From Rhynchopus euleeides (taxonomy: Eukaryota > Euglenozoa > Diplonemea > Diplonemida > Diplonemidae): a stretch of 64,000 nucleotides of DNA. Position 1 is the stretch's first letter. Every line of letters starts with the position of its first letter. The notes below the pieces were generated by a model, which made no database searches, had not been told where the DNA came from, and saw only the letters and a program-made list of their open reading frames with translations. This document shows positions 60,023 through 64,000 of the stretch, one piece after another. Both the position numbers and the translations under genes were made by a program. The DNA is taken from positions 1,984,001-2,048,000 of the forward strand of contig OY723240.1 in the NCBI GenBank assembly GCA_963210315.1, in the 5' to 3' direction.

Positions 60023-60306
60023 GCCTTCTCTTTTTTTTTTGTCTCGCCTGACCCGACCAGTGGGGTTACCCGTCTCCGATTAGCGAAGGATATATTGTCG
60101 ACCGAATTGGCATCCGTGACGGCATCGAGTGAGGTCGCACCGATCGCTTGATATTCTATGTGCGCCAAAACCATCTTCCAAGCGTAGCAATAGCATGTTG
60201 TTGCAATGGTGGCTTCTTCCTTGATGTTGCCCCCTGCCCCACGCCTGGCACCCCACACCACTTGATGCCTTACCACCCACGTACGTGACCCAGGAGCCCC
60301 ACACCT

Positions 60307-60837
60307 ATGTCGCGCCCACCCACACGCGGGCATTCGCCCGACACCTCGCGAGCAGCGTCCCCGAATTCACAGAGGCGCGTTGTCACGCGCAACAGCAAGC
60401 CTGTGACAAAGGATGTGTTGGTGCCCTTCACCGAGAAGGCAGGCAAGGATCTGCCTCAGCAGTATTGGCTGTATATGAGCTTTGAATACAAGATGGCCAT
60501 TAAGGAAGAGCAAGCCCTTCACCTCTGCTGCAAGAAGATTGACCTGCTGTGCGAGAAGCTTCAGAAGCTGGAGGCCCGCGGGCACCTGGTTGTTGACATC
60601 GTCGCAACACGCAAGCAGATCGAACGGGGGGGGCCCCTGTACCTGGGGCGCGAGATCTACTCGCATGTGGAGGGGAAGTACTTCGACACCATCTCCACCA
60701 CGTTTGTCGGGCTGACCGACAACTACGCACGCCGTGTCGGTCGCGATGTCTACTGCAGGTCGGACGCGCTCAGCCCAAAGAAATATGACTTTGGCTGCAT
60801 CGATAACGAGCGCATGTTCATTGTCTACCCGTCATGA
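60307..60837 (+). CDS. Hypothetical protein, 176 aa
   Basis: ATG at 60307 (MSRPPTRGHSPDTSRAASPN) begins a disordered basic Ser/Pro leader of about 45 residues, followed by a compact domain: LPQQYWLYMSFEYKMAIKEE, a helix EQALHLCCKKIDLLCEKLQKL, LVVDIVATRKQI, LYLGREIYSHVEGKYFDTIS, then RRVGRDVYCRSDALSPKKYD and an end at FIVYPS. There is no signal peptide or membrane segment. Third-codon GC is high and the frame is clean, so it is probably a real single-exon gene or last exon. I do not recognise the family. Confidence 0.6.
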   Translation: MSRPPTRGHSPDTSRAASPNSQRRVVTRNSKPVTKDVLVPFTEKAGKDLPQQYWLYMSFEYKMAIKEEQALHLCCKKIDLLCEKLQKLEARGHLVVDIVATRKQIERGGPLYLGREIYSHVEGKYFDTISTTFVGLTDNYARRVGRDVYCRSDALSPKKYDFGCIDNERMFIVYPS

Positions 60838-62043
60838 CCTGATGGGTCACAGATGGGCCATTTGCGCAGGCTACACCACAAGCATGTGTTGTGTGTGGGT
60901 GGAGGACACCAGAGCTTCAGATGATGCGCAGGCGCAACTTGCACTCAAAACAAAAAGGTTGGCGTGTGTGGGGGTGGACAGTGGCTTAGAGATCACATCA
61001 CGAACAGGGGGGGGCGGTGTTCGACATGATCAACGCTCCTCACACACAACACCTTCCTGCCCTCACTCTTGTCCTCTTGGCAGGTCTTTTCCTTGACCCA
61101 CTTCCCCTCCTTTGCGGGAGGGGTGTTTTTCTTTGCCGTTTGTCTCTGGATCTGGATCTCGAGTTCAGTTCTGCTGGGTCCTGGTGGTGGTGGTGTGGGG
61201 GGTGGGGGGGGCGGGTCCCCGCTGCCTGGCACGTGGTGCCACATCTTGAAGCGTTGCATTTCCATGCACCCGCCCCCCGCTCTCCCCCACCCCCCGCCGC
61301 CTTCGTCAGGCCAGAAGTGTAGTTCCGACAACACATCGCGCACAAACGAAGATCATCCCTGTCTTTTTGCGCGGCGAGGTGCGAGCCGCTTGACAGGCGT
61401 GGCCTGTGCCGAACAAACTGACCGTTATCACGGCGCAGAACTCGGCGGTCATGACGACGCTCTGAACCACAAAACTGTGTGCAGGAGGATGTGCAACCGC
61501 GTGCTGTATCCCTGATTTCACCCCGAAACGTGACAAAGGTGCCCGTGCGGGCACATAATGAAGAATAATTTGGATCTTCACCACTGTGTGCACAAGCGGG
61601 GGGGGAGGGCCTCACTGCACTTTGATCTGCACTTTTTACTTCCTGTTTCCCTTTTTACGCACACGGCTTTCGCGCGGAAAGTATCATTCAGCTCAACCAG
61701 CCGTGCTCACGGGACAAGGCGCGTGAACCTTTCACCACATTTGAACTCACCCAGAAGTGTGTGCGGAAATGAACCGAACAAAACGAGCAACCCTGACCAG
61801 GCAGGTCCAGGCACCCCCACCCCTACCCCCCCACCCCACCCCTCCCTCCATTGGGAGGCTCGCTTTTCCATTCACTCGCGAACGATCAAACCCCTCCCCC
61901 CACTGCTCCCCCCACTGCTCCCCGCGCGATCCAGACCTGCGTCGACCTGACCCTTCCCTGTTCGTGCATTCTTTGCTTTCATGGCAACACGGAAAAAAAT
62001 ACCGCCACACCCCTAGATAGCACACCCCTCCCCCGCACCCACC
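60838..62043. other. Gene-free region upstream of dehalogenase
   Basis: G-rich and C-rich tracts (61186-61215, 61800-61850) and a GTGCTGGGAG-family fragment at 61843-61898. Frames on both strands lack coding character. Confidence 0.5.
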
Positions 62044-63072
62044 ATGCACCGTGCGGCCTGTCTCGTGTCACACCTGGGGGTGCAGACGCCCCTTGCACGT
62101 CTCTCCGAAGGCGGTGCTTCTGTGAGGCGCTGCGCGTCCACCGCACCCACCACCCCGCCCCCGGTGTACCCCAACAAGGAAGCCGCTGTGCTGGACGGCG
62201 TCCGGATGGCCTACATCGACCACACCATTGGGGAGGGCCGCGGGCCCACCGTTGTGGCGCTGCACGGCAACCCGACGAACTCCTTCCTGTGGCGCAAGGT
62301 GTTTGGGGTGCTGGGGGCTGACACGCGCATTGGGAGGCTCCTGGCACCGGACCTCGCAGGGCAGGGCCGCAGCGGGCCATCTCAGCGGGGGCTGAGCTTC
62401 CGCGCGCATGCTGACTACATCGACTCCTGGTTCGACACTGTCCTGCCGAAGGAATCCACACCGAAGGTCGTCCTCCTCCTGCACGACTGGGGCTCTGCAC
62501 TCCTCTTCCACTGGGCAGCTCGCAACCCGGAGCGCGTGGAGGCGTTGGTGCATATGGAGAGCATTCCGGGGCCCATCTCGTCCTGGGATGATTTTCCCGC
62601 GGCAGGGCGGAAGGTGTTTAAGAAACTGCGCACGCCCGGTGTGGGGGAGAAGATGGTTCTGGAGAAGGACTTCTTCATCCAGAGGCTGCTGCTGGGCGAC
62701 CGGGTCACGAAGAGGGCTGACGAGTGGACTGCTGAAGAGAGGCAGGCTTACACTGCGGCATTTCCGACGCCGGAGTCGCGCGCGCAGCTCCTGAAGTGGC
62801 CCCGGGAGATTCCGATTGCAACGGAGCCCTCCCGCGTCGTCGATGCGGCGAGGCACTGGGAGGGTGTGATGCGCGGGTCGGACTTCCCGAAGCTGTTTGT
62901 CAACGCGGAGCCCGGCTTCTACAGCCCGCTGATCGTCCGGGTGACAAAGGAGTGGCGCAACCACACCGTGTCCCGCACGGTGCGCGGGCAGCACTTCATC
63001 CAGGAGGACAGCGGGGAGGAGATCGGGAAGATCATCCTCGAGTTCCTCCACGAGAAGGGTGTTGTGGCCTGA
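62044..63072 (+). CDS. Haloalkane dehalogenase (alpha/beta hydrolase), organelle-type leader
   Basis: 342 residues. The first 38 (MHRAACLVSHLGVQ..., Arg/Ser/Ala-rich) look like a mitochondrial or plastid transit peptide; the enzyme domain is close to the usual 290-300. Motifs: oxyanion and halide-binding HGNPTNSFLW (N76), APDLAGQGRSG, nucleophile D148 with halide-stabilising W149 in LLLHDWGSALLFHWA, catalytic E172 in VHMESIPGP, LFVNAEPGFY, and base H317 in VRGQHFIQEDSGEEIG. Asp, Glu after strand 6 and His is the arrangement of HLD-II enzymes such as DhaA and LinB. Predicted reaction: hydrolysis of carbon-halogen bonds in haloalkanes to alcohol and halide, with a covalent ester intermediate. 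A role in marine organohalogen turnover or defence is inference. Single intact frame. Confidence 0.92.
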   Translation: MHRAACLVSHLGVQTPLARLSEGGASVRRCASTAPTTPPPVYPNKEAAVLDGVRMAYIDHTIGEGRGPTVVALHGNPTNSFLWRKVFGVLGADTRIGRLLAPDLAGQGRSGPSQRGLSFRAHADYIDSWFDTVLPKESTPKVVLLLHDWGSALLFHWAARNPERVEALVHMESIPGPISSWDDFPAAGRKVFKKLRTPGVGEKMVLEKDFFIQRLLLGDRVTKRADEWTAEERQAYTAAFPTPESRAQLLKWPREIPIATEPSRVVDAARHWEGVMRGSDFPKLFVNAEPGFYSPLIVRVTKEWRNHTVSRTVRGQHFIQEDSGEEIGKIILEFLHEKGVVA

Positions 63073-63474
63073 GGCTGCAGAGGGGGTGGGTGGGGTGGTC
63101 TTTGTTTGACCTTCTTTTTCGTCCCAGAAAAAGGCGGGGCAGTCTTGGGGTGGGGGGCGGGCGGCGCTGGAAGCTGGTGTTTCCTTCGAAGCGCAGACTA
63201 CACGTGCACCCCAAGTGGTTCTGCACAAAAGAAAATCTGCTGGTGCTGAAATGCCTGCGCAGAGCGGCAACTTTCGGCAGTGTGTGTGCAAGCAGAGTGG
63301 CGTTGGGTGGGATCCCGGCCTTGCCCCTCCCAGGTGACACCTACACTTTCTAAAACGTGTAACGTGCAGGTTTTCGGTGCGTCTACTGCAGTGGATATAT
63401 CTATCCCTGTTGTGTTCAATAAACGAACCCCGTGTACTGAAGTATAATATGTGTAACCACTCTTTGTTATTAGT
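63073..63474. other. 3' region of the dehalogenase gene
   Basis: No further gene. TGTAA at 63358-63362 and AATAAA at 63418-63423 are possible polyadenylation signals; which, if either, is used cannot be told. Confidence 0.4.
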
Positions 63475-63656
63475 TACGAGCGACGAAGCGTAGCGAAGTC
63501 GCGAAGTAACGAATTGAATCGTACGACTGAAGTTTTAGCGCCTTCCATGCCACTTCACAGGGGCTTACAGCCTTGAAATGCATATGCCATCAAACGTGCG
63601 CTCCTCCCACAGTTGCTGGACAGGGTGTCTATAGTAAAGCGAAAGGAGTACGTCCA
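63475..63656. repeat. Dispersed TACGAG-family repeat, copy 3
   Basis: TACGAG, GTCGCGAAGTAACG, CGTACGACTGAAG, GCCACTTCACAGGG, CTCCCACAGTTGCTGGACAGG, GAAAGGAGTACG, in the same order as 10531 and 27093. Confidence 0.75.
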
Positions 63657-63702
63657 CAGATCCTGAGAGGGTCGCCCGCTAGGGTGTGTCTGTGCCACAG
63701 TC

Positions 63703-63770
63703 ATGAGCTTGTGCTGCGTGATGGCATCTCGTTCCCTGCTGGCACTGCGCCAGACAGCAGTGCTTGGCGG
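63703..63770 (+). CDS. Possible first coding exon, gene leaves window
   Basis: ATG 63703 opens 22 codons plus 2 nt (MSLCCVMASRSL...), rich in Ser, Leu, Ala and Arg without acids, as in an organelle-targeting leader. It ends at a strong donor (GGCGG then GTGAGTG, 63771). No downstream exon is identifiable before the window ends at 64000; 63771-64000 would be intron. Confidence 0.35.
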
Positions 63771-64000
63771 GTGAGTGTGCCGAACCCGTGTTTGGTTGAC
63801 AATTCCTTAGCCTTCTTCCTCCTCGTCTTCTTGATATCCCCCTCGTATAACCGGAACGCAACTGCGATGTCTGCGAGGGCGAGCTCAAACGTGCTGGTTG
63901 CCCCACCCTCCCCAACTCCCAACCCACACCTCACATCACGGCAGCGGTGTTGCCACCTTGTTGGAGTAAATACAGCACATATCACATATCACACATCACA

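Noticed and set aside
62044..63072. Epoxide hydrolase or plain esterase.
   Set aside because: The nucleophile is Asp followed by Trp, Asn follows HG in HGNP, and the acid Glu follows strand 6, which is the haloalkane dehalogenase pattern.

Overview
This window is nuclear DNA from a eukaryotic protist, most likely a microalga. The evidence is GC-rich exons with GT-AG splice signals, a selenocysteine tRNA with the eukaryotic secondary structure, a six-pass class III adenylate cyclase of a type known from protists, a haloalkane dehalogenase with a likely organelle-targeting leader, and several eukaryotic transposon classes. I cannot name the species. Most of the window is repeat, intron or transposon; perhaps a tenth is host coding sequence.

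Layout. 0.35-1.87 kb is a 41-bp palindromic satellite that reverses orientation at its centre. 1.9-5.3 kb is dispersed repeat, one possible exon, an AT-rich palindromic block and a pure 10-bp tandem repeat. 5.8-8.1 kb is an intact hAT transposase gene. 8.7-20.5 kb is gene-poor: terminal-inverted-repeat (TIR) elements, a foldback element, nested palindromes, a miniature transposon and a few short exon-like frames. 20.5-24.8 kb is a two-exon gene for a kinesin-related protein with a degenerate motor head. 25.6-26.5 kb encodes a secreted glycoprotein. 27.3-35.9 kb is a complete-looking non-LTR retrotransposon: coiled-coil ORF1, then OTU protease, APE endonuclease, reverse transcriptase and RNase H in ORF2. 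ORF1 and ORF2 share one frame and are separated by a single UAG. 36.1-38.2 kb is the adenylate cyclase, 39.7-40.3 kb a small membrane protein, and 41.2-43.1 kb a secreted Gly/Tyr- and Pro/Thr-rich protein.

40.7-59.8 kb is a mosaic built on three copies of a unit carrying an identical tRNA-Sec gene. A hAT element (43912-47400) sits beside copy 2, and the uninterrupted target is visible at copy 1. The hAT element carries a nested TIR element with a 41-bp minisatellite. A tyrosine-recombinase retrotransposon (gag, recombinase, RT-RNase H) bracketed by 313-bp direct repeats follows. The hAT 3' half is then duplicated, with its minisatellite expanded from about 9 to about 44 units, and is interrupted by a 4-kb element containing six near-identical 389-bp repeats. 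60.3 kb onward is host-like again: a hypothetical protein, the dehalogenase, and the first exon of a gene that leaves the window.

The host genes show no common pathway. The coherent story is layered transposition: several insertions have matching TIRs, short target duplications and in two cases an empty site inside the same window.
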